NCBI RefSeq assembly: GCF_019797825.1
Contig: NZ_CP081855.1
Span: 1,178,001 to 1,242,000 of the forward strand
Direction of reading: 5' to 3'
Length of the DNA stretch: 64,000 bases
DNA from: Limosilactobacillus panis
GTDB lineage: Bacteria; Bacillota; Bacilli; Lactobacillales; Lactobacillaceae
Part shown: one piece after another, positions 17,216 through 24,692 of the stretch
How the letters are laid out: every line of letters begins with the position of its first letter
Position numbering within the stretch: the stretch's first letter is position 1
Notes under the pieces: model-generated
What the model was told of the DNA's origin: nothing
The model's input: only the letters and a program-made list of their open reading frames with translations
Databases searched by the model: none
Position numbers and translations under genes: made by a program

Positions 17216-17252
17216 AGTGGGTTGGGAAAAATGTAATTTTTCCCAACCCACT
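17216..17252 (-). terminator. Terminator of the DUF441 gene, intron 1 target
   Basis: AGTGGGTTGGGAAAAA, loop, TTTTTCCCAACCCACT: a 16-base perfect stem. The intron begins six bases after it, so the natural T tract is split from the stem by the insertion. Confidence 0.88.
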
Positions 17253-17361
17253 TTTTCATTTTTTGAATATTATACAGTAGTCGCGGAAAAACCTATCTAG
17301 CGCCACAAAGCAAGTCCATTACGGTCAAAAGCGCACTTCAAAGTTTTTCAGCTTCCATGCT

Positions 17362-17817
17362 TTAAAAATGTAAATTCAGTAAACTCACAATGCAGTAAGT
17401 CATCCCACTGGCAATCACCGGTCCTGCGGCAACCCCCTTGAAGACAACCACGCCAATGATGGTTCCCAAGACCAACGCCACCGTCACCTGGGGAACCGCC
17501 GCCAGTTGGTTGATTCCGTATTTAGAAAGGATGGCAACCGCGATTCCTGCCGCAATTGCAATCCAGCCCGCCGGCGTTCGAAAGGCCTTGAAGAGGTCGT
17601 TGAAGGTAATCTGACCGGTAGCGATTGGTATCAGGATGGCCACGGAAATAATCGTTACGCCCCAGTTAATTCCCCGGTTCTGGATAACCGGCAACCACTT
17701 AGCAGTCATTGGCAAGAGCTTAAGGGCCATCACAACAACCGTTGCAATCACCAGTGACATGTTTTTGCCAAACAGGGCAATCAGTAAGACGACCCCTAAA
17801 AATAACCAACTCTCCAT
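17362..17817 (-). CDS. DUF441 family membrane protein
   Basis: 151-residue hydrophobic protein with four to five transmembrane segments ([61 protein letters not shown]). The family is conserved in Firmicutes without known function. Start ATG 17817: the GGAGG ribosome site overlaps the more upstream TTG at 17829, which is therefore rejected. Downstream of the DegV/membrane-protein pair, same strand. Confidence 0.85.
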   Translation of the reverse strand: MESWLFLGVVLLIALFGKNMSLVIATVVVMALKLLPMTAKWLPVIQNRGINWGVTIISVAILIPIATGQITFNDLFKAFRTPAGWIAIAAGIAVAILSKYGINQLAAVPQVTVALVLGTIIGVVVFKGVAAGPVIASGMTYCIVSLLNLHF

Positions 17818-17879
17818 TTTATCCTCCAAACAAAAGGCGGGAAATATCTTCCCGGCTAGGTAGATATGCCGCCGGAAAA

Positions 17880-18503
17880 TTATTTTCCACCCTTTTCTTT
17901 ATTCTTTTTACTATGCTCACTCAAGTTGATTTCGACGGACCCTTGAGGCTTATCCGGGTGATTATCATCTGGCAAAATCTGCCGGGCAAGCCAGCGGAAT
18001 ACCATTGCCAATGGCGCTGTCAAAACAGCATACATCAATGCCGTCAGAATAGTGGCCACCAGGTCCAGTCGAATAAAGGCCAACCAGTTACCTCCCGTTT
18101 GCCAGCCGACGAGACCGACGAAAATAAGGTTTAGGACCGCCTCCGCGATGGCCGCGCCCAGCGCTAACCAAATCAGCTGCTGGTGACTTACCTTTTGCCG
18201 CAGTGGTAACCGCCAGCCGATAATCCAGCCAACCATGGCCGTGATGAGAACAAAGTTGGCTAACATCAACCAGTCCGCATCCCCCAACAACAATAAGATA
18301 AAACAAGCACCCACGGCCGTAATAATTCCAGAGACGGTCCCGATAGCAATGGTAACTGCCACGGGAATCAAACCAGCCAACGGGGCAATTAGCACTCCCG
18401 TGGGGGCAACGATCCGAAAGCTGTTAATCCCCACCAAAATAGTGAGGATGGCAGTGATGATAATCATTCCTGCATATTTTAGCCAGTTCTTCTTCATATC
18501 CAT
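17880..18503 (-). CDS. Multi-pass membrane protein, possibly ECF S-component-like
   Basis: 207 residues with about six predicted hydrophobic helices ([73 protein letters not shown]) and a polar Lys/Glu-rich C-tail. The pattern resembles ECF-transporter substrate-binding subunits, but no diagnostic motif was recognised. Its ATG overlaps the DegV stop as TAATG, implying translational coupling with the fatty-acid-binding DegV protein. Confidence 0.6.
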   Translation of the reverse strand: MDMKKNWLKYAGMIIITAILTILVGINSFRIVAPTGVLIAPLAGLIPVAVTIAIGTVSGIITAVGACFILLLLGDADWLMLANFVLITAMVGWIIGWRLPLRQKVSHQQLIWLALGAAIAEAVLNLIFVGLVGWQTGGNWLAFIRLDLVATILTALMYAVLTAPLAMVFRWLARQILPDDNHPDKPQGSVEINLSEHSKKNKEKGGK

Positions 18504-19378
18504 TACAAGGGCTTCTTAGTAGTATCCTGCATCCAGGCTAGGGCTAAGGCACCCTGTCCAAGGTGAGTGCCAATCACAGGGCCGAAGTAACCTAGTGTGA
18601 AGTCAATATCAGGGTGTTCAGCCTGCAGTTTATCCAGCCACTTTTGCCCAGCCTCTTTGGCATTAGCGTGAATCACCATTCCCCGTACTGGGTAATCAAC
18701 CTTGGCTAACTTCTCGTTGAAGATCTGTTCACACCGCAGTTTTGCCTTCTTCATCGAACGCACCTTTTCAAAGGCCTCAATTGAGTGATTGGGATTATCG
18801 AACGACAGAAGAGGCTTAATCTTCAGGATCGATCCCACAAAGGCGGAGGCGTTAGAAAGTCGGCCGCCCCGAACCAGGTTCTGCAGGTCATCAACCACGA
18901 ATAAATCGTTAATCGTATCACTTAAGGTCCGTAACTTAGCGATGACCTCGTCCGGATTTTCGTGTTCGCGAACCAATTTGGCCGCCTCCAAGACAACGTA
19001 GTGCATCGGTTCAGAGGTAATGTGACAGTCAAACGGGATAATCTTAATCGTATCCTTCATTTCTTCGGCAATTTGGGCGACGTTACCCAGAAAGCCGGAG
19101 ATGGAACCAGTCAAAAAGATACTGATAGCCGCATTGTAGCCGTCATCGGCCAGTTTCTGGTAGAGTTCCATCATTTGACCAATCGATGGCTGGGAAGTAC
19201 TTGGAAAAGAACTCGAAGTCTTCAGCAATTGATAGAAGTCACTAGTTGAAATGTCGACTCCTTCACGGAAGTTTTTCCCATCAATCGAAAACGGAATTGG
19301 AACAACATGAATGTTGCTTTTTGCCGCTTCTTCAGGAGTGATGTTGGCGGTGCTGTCCGTAACAACAGCAATTTTCAT
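18503..19378 (-). CDS. DegV family fatty-acid-binding protein
   Basis: 291-residue two-domain protein that binds a fatty acid between lobes, FakB-like. N-terminal KIAVVTDSTANITPEEA, the FPSTSQPSIG motif and the RGGRLSNASAFVGSILKIKPLL segment are family signatures. In FakB proteins the bound fatty acid is presented to the kinase FakA, which is not nearby. The upstream TTG at 19393 is part of the ribosome site; the ATG at 19378 is chosen. Confidence 0.92.
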   Translation of the reverse strand: MKIAVVTDSTANITPEEAAKSNIHVVPIPFSIDGKNFREGVDISTSDFYQLLKTSSSFPSTSQPSIGQMMELYQKLADDGYNAAISIFLTGSISGFLGNVAQIAEEMKDTIKIIPFDCHITSEPMHYVVLEAAKLVREHENPDEVIAKLRTLSDTINDLFVVDDLQNLVRGGRLSNASAFVGSILKIKPLLSFDNPNHSIEAFEKVRSMKKAKLRCEQIFNEKLAKVDYPVRGMVIHANAKEAGQKWLDKLQAEHPDIDFTLGYFGPVIGTHLGQGALALAWMQDTTKKPL

Positions 19379-19588
19379 CTTATCTTCCTCCAAGTCGTTA
19401 TAAATTTAATAGAATAATTGCAAGCGATATTAGAAAATATCCATAATATAAGAAGCATACCACAAGAGCAGTCATAAACCAACTATTGTTTCACCCGAAG
19501 AAGGGCTTTGGCTTGGCGCTTCACCGGTAAAAACGTTATAATTAATACCGCCCTTTTAATGAACGTAAAAAGTAAAGGAGTAATTACA

Positions 19589-21265
19589 ATGTCTTTCGAT
19601 GGCTTCTTCACCCATGCCATAGTGCACGAACTAAATACGACTTTAAAGACCGGCCGGGTCGCTCGAATCAGCCAGCCTTACCCTGCTGAGTTGATTATAA
19701 CTATTCGGGCCCAACGGCATAACTATTCCCTGTTAATCTCAGCCAACCCAACCTATCCCCGGATTCAAATCACGACAGTGCCGTTCACGAATCCTGCTGT
19801 ACCCACCAACTTCACGATGACGTTGCGTAAATACCTTGACGGTGCCATTCTGGAAAAGATCGAACAAGTCGGAAACGACCGGATTATTCGTCTCATCTTT
19901 AATACCCGCGATGAACTAGGCGACAGCCAGAAACTCATCTTGGTTAGTGAAATCATGGCCCGGCACAGTAACATCTCCCTGGTCAATGATAAGACGGGCA
20001 AGATTATTGATACCATTAAGCACGTCGGTTCTGACCAGAACCGCGTCCGTCTCCTTTTGCCCGGGGCAACCTTTGTCATGCCGCCGAAGCAGGATAAGGC
20101 TAATCCCTACCTGCCTAACCAGCTTTACAGTGACCTGGTCCGGGAGTTCTCTGCCCCTAGAGGCCTCGCCAAACAATTGCAAGGCCATTATGAAGGGCTG
20201 GGTCATGACACGTCCTTAGACCTGGCAAACCGGCTCCTAGCAAGTGACCACCTTCCAACTACTTACCAGCAGTTTATTCACCGTTTTGATGACCCGGACC
20301 CCGTTATTATCGATGGCAAGAAGAAACAGTTCATGGCCTTCCCACCAGTTGGGGCTGACGAAAACGCCATCCAGCACTTCTCAACACTATCTGAAATGCT
20401 CGATAGTTACTATGCCCAGAAGGCCCAGCAGGACCGCTCTAAGGAACTGGCCGGACAGGTAATCAAGGTCATTAAGAACGAACTTAAGAAGGATCGGCGC
20501 AAGGTTAAGAAACTTAATAAGCAGCTTGAAGACGCCAGTGAAGCGGACAAGTACCGGATTCGCGGCGAGATTCTGACCACTTACCTTGGTAAGCTGAAGC
20601 ACGGGATGAAGGAAATCACCCTCCCCAACTTCTACAATGACAACAAGCCCCTTAAAATCGACCTCTCCCCCGAGCTTTCCCCATCACGAAACGCCCAGAA
20701 ATACTTTACCAAGTATGATAAGTTAAAGAGTTCCGTGGCTTATGTCAACAAACAGCTGGGGCTAACTAACGCGGAAATCAAATACTTTGAAAACATTCAG
20801 AACCAAATCGACCTCGCCTCGCCATCTGACATTCAGGAAATCCGCCTGGAACTACAGCAGGAAGGATATATCAAGAACAAGCATAAGGGTAAGCGACGCA
20901 AGGTCCGGGTAAGTAAGCCTGAACAATTCCACACTAGTGATGGTACCCTCGTTCTCGTTGGCAAAAACAACCTGCAAAACGACCGACTAAGTTTCAAGAC
21001 CGCTAACAAGAATGAAATCTGGCTGCACGTCAAGGACATCCCTGGTTCCCACGTCGTGATTCGTGATACCCACCCGAGTGACCAGACCATCCTGGAGGCA
21101 GCTCAGCTAGCGGCCTACTTCTCAAAGGGACGCGATTCTGATAACGTGCCCGTTGACTACCTGCCGGTCAAACGTCTTCATAAGCCTAACGGTGCTAAGC
21201 CCGGTTTCGTTACTTTTCGCGGGCAGAAAACTTTATACGTAACGCCACATAAGTTGAATAACTAG
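19589..21265 (+). CDS. rqcH: RqcH/NFACT-family ribosome quality control protein
   Basis: 558 residues beginning MSFDGFFTHAIVHELNTTL. Layout: NFACT-N domain, helix-hairpin-helix, long coiled coil (about residues 280-420, KNELKKDRRKVKKLNKQLED), NFACT-R domain with DIPGSHVVIR. In Bacillus RqcH adds C-terminal alanine tails to nascent chains on stalled 50S subunits; the same family was earlier called fibronectin-binding protein. ATG at 19589 has AAAGGAG; earlier in-frame codons lack a ribosome site. Confidence 0.93.
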   Translation: MSFDGFFTHAIVHELNTTLKTGRVARISQPYPAELIITIRAQRHNYSLLISANPTYPRIQITTVPFTNPAVPTNFTMTLRKYLDGAILEKIEQVGNDRIIRLIFNTRDELGDSQKLILVSEIMARHSNISLVNDKTGKIIDTIKHVGSDQNRVRLLLPGATFVMPPKQDKANPYLPNQLYSDLVREFSAPRGLAKQLQGHYEGLGHDTSLDLANRLLASDHLPTTYQQFIHRFDDPDPVIIDGKKKQFMAFPPVGADENAIQHFSTLSEMLDSYYAQKAQQDRSKELAGQVIKVIKNELKKDRRKVKKLNKQLEDASEADKYRIRGEILTTYLGKLKHGMKEITLPNFYNDNKPLKIDLSPELSPSRNAQKYFTKYDKLKSSVAYVNKQLGLTNAEIKYFENIQNQIDLASPSDIQEIRLELQQEGYIKNKHKGKRRKVRVSKPEQFHTSDGTLVLVGKNNLQNDRLSFKTANKNEIWLHVKDIPGSHVVIRDTHPSDQTILEAAQLAAYFSKGRDSDNVPVDYLPVKRLHKPNGAKPGFVTFRGQKTLYVTPHKLNN

Positions 21266-21278
21266 TTAACGTCAGCAG

Positions 21279-21307
21279 AAGCCACGCCCTTTTGGTTGTG
21301 GTTTTTT
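21279..21307 (+). terminator. Terminator after rqcH
   Basis: AAGCCAC, loop, GTGGTTTTTT directly downstream of rqcH. Confidence 0.7.
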
Positions 21308-21369
21308 GTTGTAAATCGTTTTGTTTTGTTGTTAGTTAAAGTAAATATTCTCTTCTAAAGACGGCCCAA

Positions 21370-21402
21370 ATAAAAAAGCTCCCCAGCTAATGGAGAGCTA
21401 AT
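21370..21402 (-). terminator. Terminator of the Met T-box operon
   Basis: Minus strand: AGCTCTCCATTAGCTGGGGA followed by GCTTTTTTATTT, a hairpin with a T run after the 37-codon ORF. Confidence 0.8.
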
Positions 21403-21405
21403 TAT

Positions 21406-21519
21406 TTATTTGACCGGTTGGTTTAACCAGCGCCAAACCTTGTGGCCGGTTGGGGTTTTAACCGCCCGTTGCGACCGCAGTAGGTTTGTTTCGAGATAGT
21501 GGACAATATTCATCAGCAT
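21406..21519 (-). CDS. Possible 37-residue small protein after metQ
   Basis: An ATG (GTAGGGTGATG context) four bases after the metQ stop opens a 37-codon frame starting MLMNIVHYLETNLLRSQRAV and ending in WRWLNQPVK, just before the operon terminator. It is basic and Trp-containing. Position (same operon, terminator directly behind) supports translation; there is no homology I recognise. It could be a remnant of a deleted metN/metI gene or mere readthrough sequence. Confidence 0.35.
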   Translation of the reverse strand: MLMNIVHYLETNLLRSQRAVKTPTGHKVWRWLNQPVK

Positions 21520-21523
21520 CACC

Positions 21524-22390
21524 CTACTTTTCTAAATAGCTAAGTGGTTTTTGAACATTTACCTTGGTTCCCTGGTACTTCTTGTTGATCCACTGCTGAA
21601 TCTTCTGGTTGTGATACAGGGTGACCAACTTCTTGTAACGGGCGTTATTGCGATTCTTCTTGGCCGTTGCCAGAACGTTGATGTTGTTCTTGGTACTCTG
21701 GTCAACCTTTTCGTGGTAAATTGAATCCTTCAACACGTTCAAGTGTCCCGTCAAGGCGATTGTGTTCCCAATCAGGACTAAGTCAGTTGATTTCAAAACC
21801 CGGGGACCCGTTGTATCGTCAATTTCCTTAAACTTGAGGTGTTTCGGGTTAGCAGCAATCTCGTTTGTACCACTCGTAGCATTGAAACTCTTCTTTAGCT
21901 TAATTAAACCAGCACTCTGCAAGAGGAGAAGACCCCGCGCCGTATTTGCTGGATTATTTGCAATGGCTACCGTGGCCCCATCCGGAACCTGGCTAATCTT
22001 CTTGTAACGGTCGGAGTAGATCCCCATTGGTTCCAGGTAGGTCGTCCCGAGGGCCGCTAACTGGCCATTCTTATTTTCCTTGTTATAAGCCTGGAGGTAG
22101 GACCAGGACTGGAAAGCATTGACATCAATCTGACCATTGGCCGTAGCCTTATTCAGAGCAACCGGGTCGGTAAAGTCCTTGACCCGGATCTTTAGCCTGG
22201 CCTGCTTGGCCTCCTTACTCTTAGCAATGTGCTGCCAAACCTGGACATCCGGACCAATTGTCCCAATGGTGATCTCCCTGTTTCCCAGTGGGCCGCCATT
22301 GCTGGCAACGCCCAGGCCGAACGCTGCTGCTAAGACAACGACAATTCCAATCACCCACCACCAAATCTTTCGTCCTCTCTTCTTGCACAT
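21524..22390 (-). CDS. metQ: MetQ/NlpA-family methionine-binding protein, orphan
   Basis: About 288-residue substrate-binding protein of D/L-methionine ABC importers (ITIGTIGPDVQVWQHIAKS; DVNAFQSWSYLQAYNKENK; YLEPMGIYSDRYK; PNNPANTARGLLLLQ-like ANNPANTARG). The N-terminus WWWVIGIVVVLAAAFGLGVA is a membrane segment, but the usual lipobox Cys is missing, so it may be membrane-anchored by the uncleaved helix. No metN or metI accompanies it. ATG 22390 follows GAGGAAGG. Co-transcribed with luxS and the metE-like gene under a Met T-box. Confidence 0.88.
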   Translation of the reverse strand: MCKKRGRKIWWWVIGIVVVLAAAFGLGVASNGGPLGNREITIGTIGPDVQVWQHIAKSKEAKQARLKIRVKDFTDPVALNKATANGQIDVNAFQSWSYLQAYNKENKNGQLAALGTTYLEPMGIYSDRYKKISQVPDGATVAIANNPANTARGLLLLQSAGLIKLKKSFNATSGTNEIAANPKHLKFKEIDDTTGPRVLKSTDLVLIGNTIALTGHLNVLKDSIYHEKVDQSTKNNINVLATAKKNRNNARYKKLVTLYHNQKIQQWINKKYQGTKVNVQKPLSYLEK

Positions 22391-22419
22391 AGTCAACCTT
22401 CCTCTCTTATTTCTTTAAA

Positions 22420-22896
22420 CTAGTCAACAACGTGCCGTTCAAATGGCTTGTCGGAAATTCCCTCGCTCAAAATCTTCTTGGACCATTCCTTGGCGGAGAA
22501 TAAGGAGTGGTCACGGTAGTTCCCACAGGTCTTAATCGTGGTTCCTTGAACGTCTTCCCACTTAGTCTTGTAGGCGATTTCTTCTAGTGATGACTTCAGG
22601 GCCTTGGCAACTTTTGTGGTGGAATGTTCACCCCAGGTAATCAAGTGAAAACCGGTCCGGCAACCGAATGGTGAACAGTCAATGACCCCGTCTAACCGAT
22701 CCCGCAGCAAACCAGCCAGCAGGTGTTCAATCGTGTGTAAACCAGCGGTTGGGATGGCGTTCTCGTTTGGTTGTACCAACCGTAAATCGTAGTTGCTAAT
22801 CTTATCACCCTTTGGTCCTTCCTCAACCGTAATCAGACGAACGTATGGTGCCTTTACCTTAGTGTGATCCAACGTAAAACTTTCAACTTTAGCCAT
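22420..22896 (-). CDS. luxS: S-ribosylhomocysteine lyase LuxS
   Basis: 158-residue metalloenzyme cleaving S-ribosylhomocysteine to homocysteine and DPD (AI-2 precursor). Metal ligands and catalytic residues are seen in [10 protein letters not shown] (two His) and [11 protein letters not shown] (catalytic Cys), with [13 protein letters not shown] near the C-terminus. ATG at 22896 ([11 protein letters not shown]) has GGAG; a longer frame to 22944 overlaps the previous gene and is rejected. Its homocysteine product is the substrate of the upstream methyltransferase-like gene. Confidence 0.95.
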   Translation of the reverse strand: MAKVESFTLDHTKVKAPYVRLITVEEGPKGDKISNYDLRLVQPNENAIPTAGLHTIEHLLAGLLRDRLDGVIDCSPFGCRTGFHLITWGEHSTTKVAKALKSSLEEIAYKTKWEDVQGTTIKTCGNYRDHSLFSAKEWSKKILSEGISDKPFERHVVD

Positions 22897-22921
22897 AATA
22901 ATGATCTCCTTTATAAATTTC

Positions 22922-24040
22922 TTAGTTCCAAACTTCTTCTGCAATCTTCTTAATCAGTCTTAATTTTGCCCATTCTTGTTCTTCCGTTAAAATATTACCC
23001 TCTTCCGTTGATGCAAACCCACATTGGGGACTCAAACACAGATTTTCCAAAGGAACGTGTTCGGCCGCCTCGTGAATTCGCTTAACCACCTTTCCCTCAT
23101 CTTCGAGTTCGCCGGACTTTGAAGTAACTAGTCCCAAGACGATCCGGACATCCGGCCGCTTATTCCAAATCGTTGCCAGTGGTGAGAAGTCCCCTGCCCG
23201 GTCGGAGTCATACTCCAGAAAGAAGCCGTCGTAGTTGAGTTGGGCAAGGTACTTGGCCACCGGTCCATACCCACCGGAGAAGAGGAAGGTCGACTTAAAA
23301 TTCCCCCGGCAGATGTGGGTCGTTACGGTCAGGTCAGCCGGCAACCCTTCCAGGGCCTTATTGATAACGGTCACCGCATCCTCGGCCAGTTGAACATACT
23401 TGGCATGTTCGGCTTTTTGGTCAGCCGTTTCATTGAGCTTACTAATGAGGAAGGCCCAGGTCGTGTCGTCAATCTGGAGGTAGCGGCAACCCAGCTCGTA
23501 GAAATGCTTGATGGTCTTGTTATAGGCCGTTGCCAAGTCAGTGAGGTAATCAGCCCGCCGGTCATAAAACTCTGGCCAGTTGTCCGACCGGTTATCCCGG
23601 AAAAGCATCGTTGGCGATGGAATCGTTTGCTTGACTACTGTCCCCTTACCAGCGGCCTGCTGGGCAAACCGGAAGGCCGCGAAGAATGGGTGGTCAGGGT
23701 TGTAGGCCACCTTCCCGGCTAATTCGGCATTGTCTGTCCGGGTCTTAGCGCCGTGGAACTTATAGCTCTTCTGGTAGTCATACTTGGCAACCCCTTTCAG
23801 GCCCCAAAGAAAGTCGAGGTGCCACCAGCTCCGCCGAAATTCTCCATCGGTCACCGCATGAAGGCCCACCGCCTTTTCCTTATTGATCAGATCAGTGATG
23901 CATTCGTCGGTGACTGCCTTTAAGGTGGCTTCGTCAATGTCACCCGCCTTATACTTAGCCCGGGCATCCTTTAACTTAGCCGGTCGGAGGAAACTGCCGA
24001 CAATGTCATAACGGTATGGTGCTTGTAATTTTTCACTCAT
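22922..24040 (-). CDS. MetE C-terminal-like cobalamin-independent methionine synthase (YxjG/YxjH type)
   Basis: 372-residue protein matching only the catalytic half of Met[14 protein letters not shown] start, [15 protein letters not shown], and zinc-site segments THICRGNF (His, Cys) and [10 protein letters not shown] (Cys). Such short proteins are presumed to methylate homocysteine, with the methyl donor uncertain. First gene after a Met T-box leader. ATG 24040 follows GGGAGAATTGAAC; TTG 24046 is the alternative. Confidence 0.9.
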   Translation of the reverse strand: MSEKLQAPYRYDIVGSFLRPAKLKDARAKYKAGDIDEATLKAVTDECITDLINKEKAVGLHAVTDGEFRRSWWHLDFLWGLKGVAKYDYQKSYKFHGAKTRTDNAELAGKVAYNPDHPFFAAFRFAQQAAGKGTVVKQTIPSPTMLFRDNRSDNWPEFYDRRADYLTDLATAYNKTIKHFYELGCRYLQIDDTTWAFLISKLNETADQKAEHAKYVQLAEDAVTVINKALEGLPADLTVTTHICRGNFKSTFLFSGGYGPVAKYLAQLNYDGFFLEYDSDRAGDFSPLATIWNKRPDVRIVLGLVTSKSGELEDEGKVVKRIHEAAEHVPLENLCLSPQCGFASTEEGNILTEEQEWAKLRLIKKIAEEVWN

Positions 24041-24074
24041 GTTCAATTCTCCCTTTCCCGCTTAAATGAGAAGA

Positions 24075-24385
24075 TGGTTAAAAGCAAAAACGTCCCTAGG
24101 AAAGGCGCAATAGTCTTTCCTAGGGACGTTAGAAATTCATTAACGTGATACCACCCTAATTTGGTAGGGACTCACATCCCCACCCTCAATAGGTACACCG
24201 ATCTGGTAAACCTAGACTTGCTATCGGTCGTCAACCGTGGATTACTTACCGTAGCTCGCAATCACAACTTGCTCCAAGACCATCTTCGTGAGCCGCCGAC
24301 TCGTCACCTCTCAGCACCGGTGATTCTCTGTAAAGTCATTAGAACACTACTCATCTTTTCTAAGCGTTTCTTAATTTGATTGTCA
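24075..24385 (-). promoter_or_regulatory. Methionine T-box riboswitch
   Basis: Minus-strand leader of the metE-like/luxS/metQ operon. The T-box core AGGGTGGTATCACG lies at 24144-24157. The terminator AACGTCCCTAGGAAA...TTTCCTAGGGACGTTTTT is at 24086-24130. A long stem I region carries AGAGAATCACCGG and GAGAGGTGACGAG. ATG at 24281-24283 in a GAAGATGGTC context is the likely specifier codon, i.e. uncharged tRNA-Met, which agrees with the genes controlled. Confidence 0.9.
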
Positions 24386-24387
24386 TT

Positions 24388-24416
24388 ATTGTATAATCCA
24401 CGTTAATGAATGTCAA
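24388..24416 (-). promoter_or_regulatory. Promoter of the Met T-box operon
   Basis: Minus strand: TTGACA (24411-24416), 17-base spacer, TACAAT (24388-24393). Confidence 0.85.
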
Positions 24417-24438
24417 GAATAAATTTAATTTTTTCGAA

Positions 24439-24516
24439 CTAAGAATATATTTGCTTAATAACTAAGAGAACCACTGCTTCAATTGCAAAACCTAAAAGTA
24501 ATACTAAACTTTCCAT
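24439..24516 (-). CDS. 25-residue hydrophobic peptide, possible type I toxin or small membrane protein
   Basis: ATG at 24516 preceded by AAGGAGCG opens a 25-codon frame: MESLVLLLGFAIEAVVLLVI plus a short IKQIYS-type end. It is one transmembrane helix with a Glu at each N-terminal turn and a basic end. It has its own promoter (TTTGAA-17-TATAAT) and a leader hairpin. Size and make-up resemble small membrane toxins of type I systems or holin-like peptides; no antisense RNA promoter was confirmed. Sits between the T-box operon and carAB. Confidence 0.5.
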   Translation of the reverse strand: MESLVLLLGFAIEAVVLLVIKQIYS

Positions 24517-24548
24517 ATTAAAAAACGCTCCTTAAAAAGTCTTTGATC

Positions 24549-24622
24549 AAGCGGCATTCGCGAATGAGCGCTAGGTAACCGCTTTCAAGAACGATTATAA
24601 CACTTAATGAACATTTTTCAAA
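24549..24622 (-). promoter_or_regulatory. Promoter and structured leader of the 25-residue peptide
   Basis: Minus strand: TTTGAA (24617-24622), 17 bases, TATAAT (24594-24599). The transcript then folds: AAGCGG (24579-24584) pairs with CCGCTT (24549-24554), enclosing the perfect palindrome CATTCGCGAATG (24555-24566). The hairpin ends about 30 bases before the start codon. Confidence 0.55.
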
Positions 24623-24643
24623 AACTCATCAAATATTAACAAA

Positions 24644-24690
24644 AAATTAGGCACCGTGCTCTGTAAAGAGCATCAGTACCTAATTTTATT
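24644..24690 (-). terminator. Terminator after carB
   Basis: Minus strand: TTAGGTACTGATGCTCT, TTAC loop, AGAGCACGGTGCCTAA, then TTTTTTG. Confidence 0.88.
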
Positions 24691-24692
24691 TT

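Noticed and set aside
17210..17361. Small gene between intron 1 and the DUF441 gene
   Set aside because: The stretch consists of the terminator and non-coding sequence without a start plus ribosome site.
23240..23722. 160-codon plus-strand frame inside the metE-like gene
   Set aside because: Antisense shadow of a well-supported enzyme gene; no ribosome site or homology.
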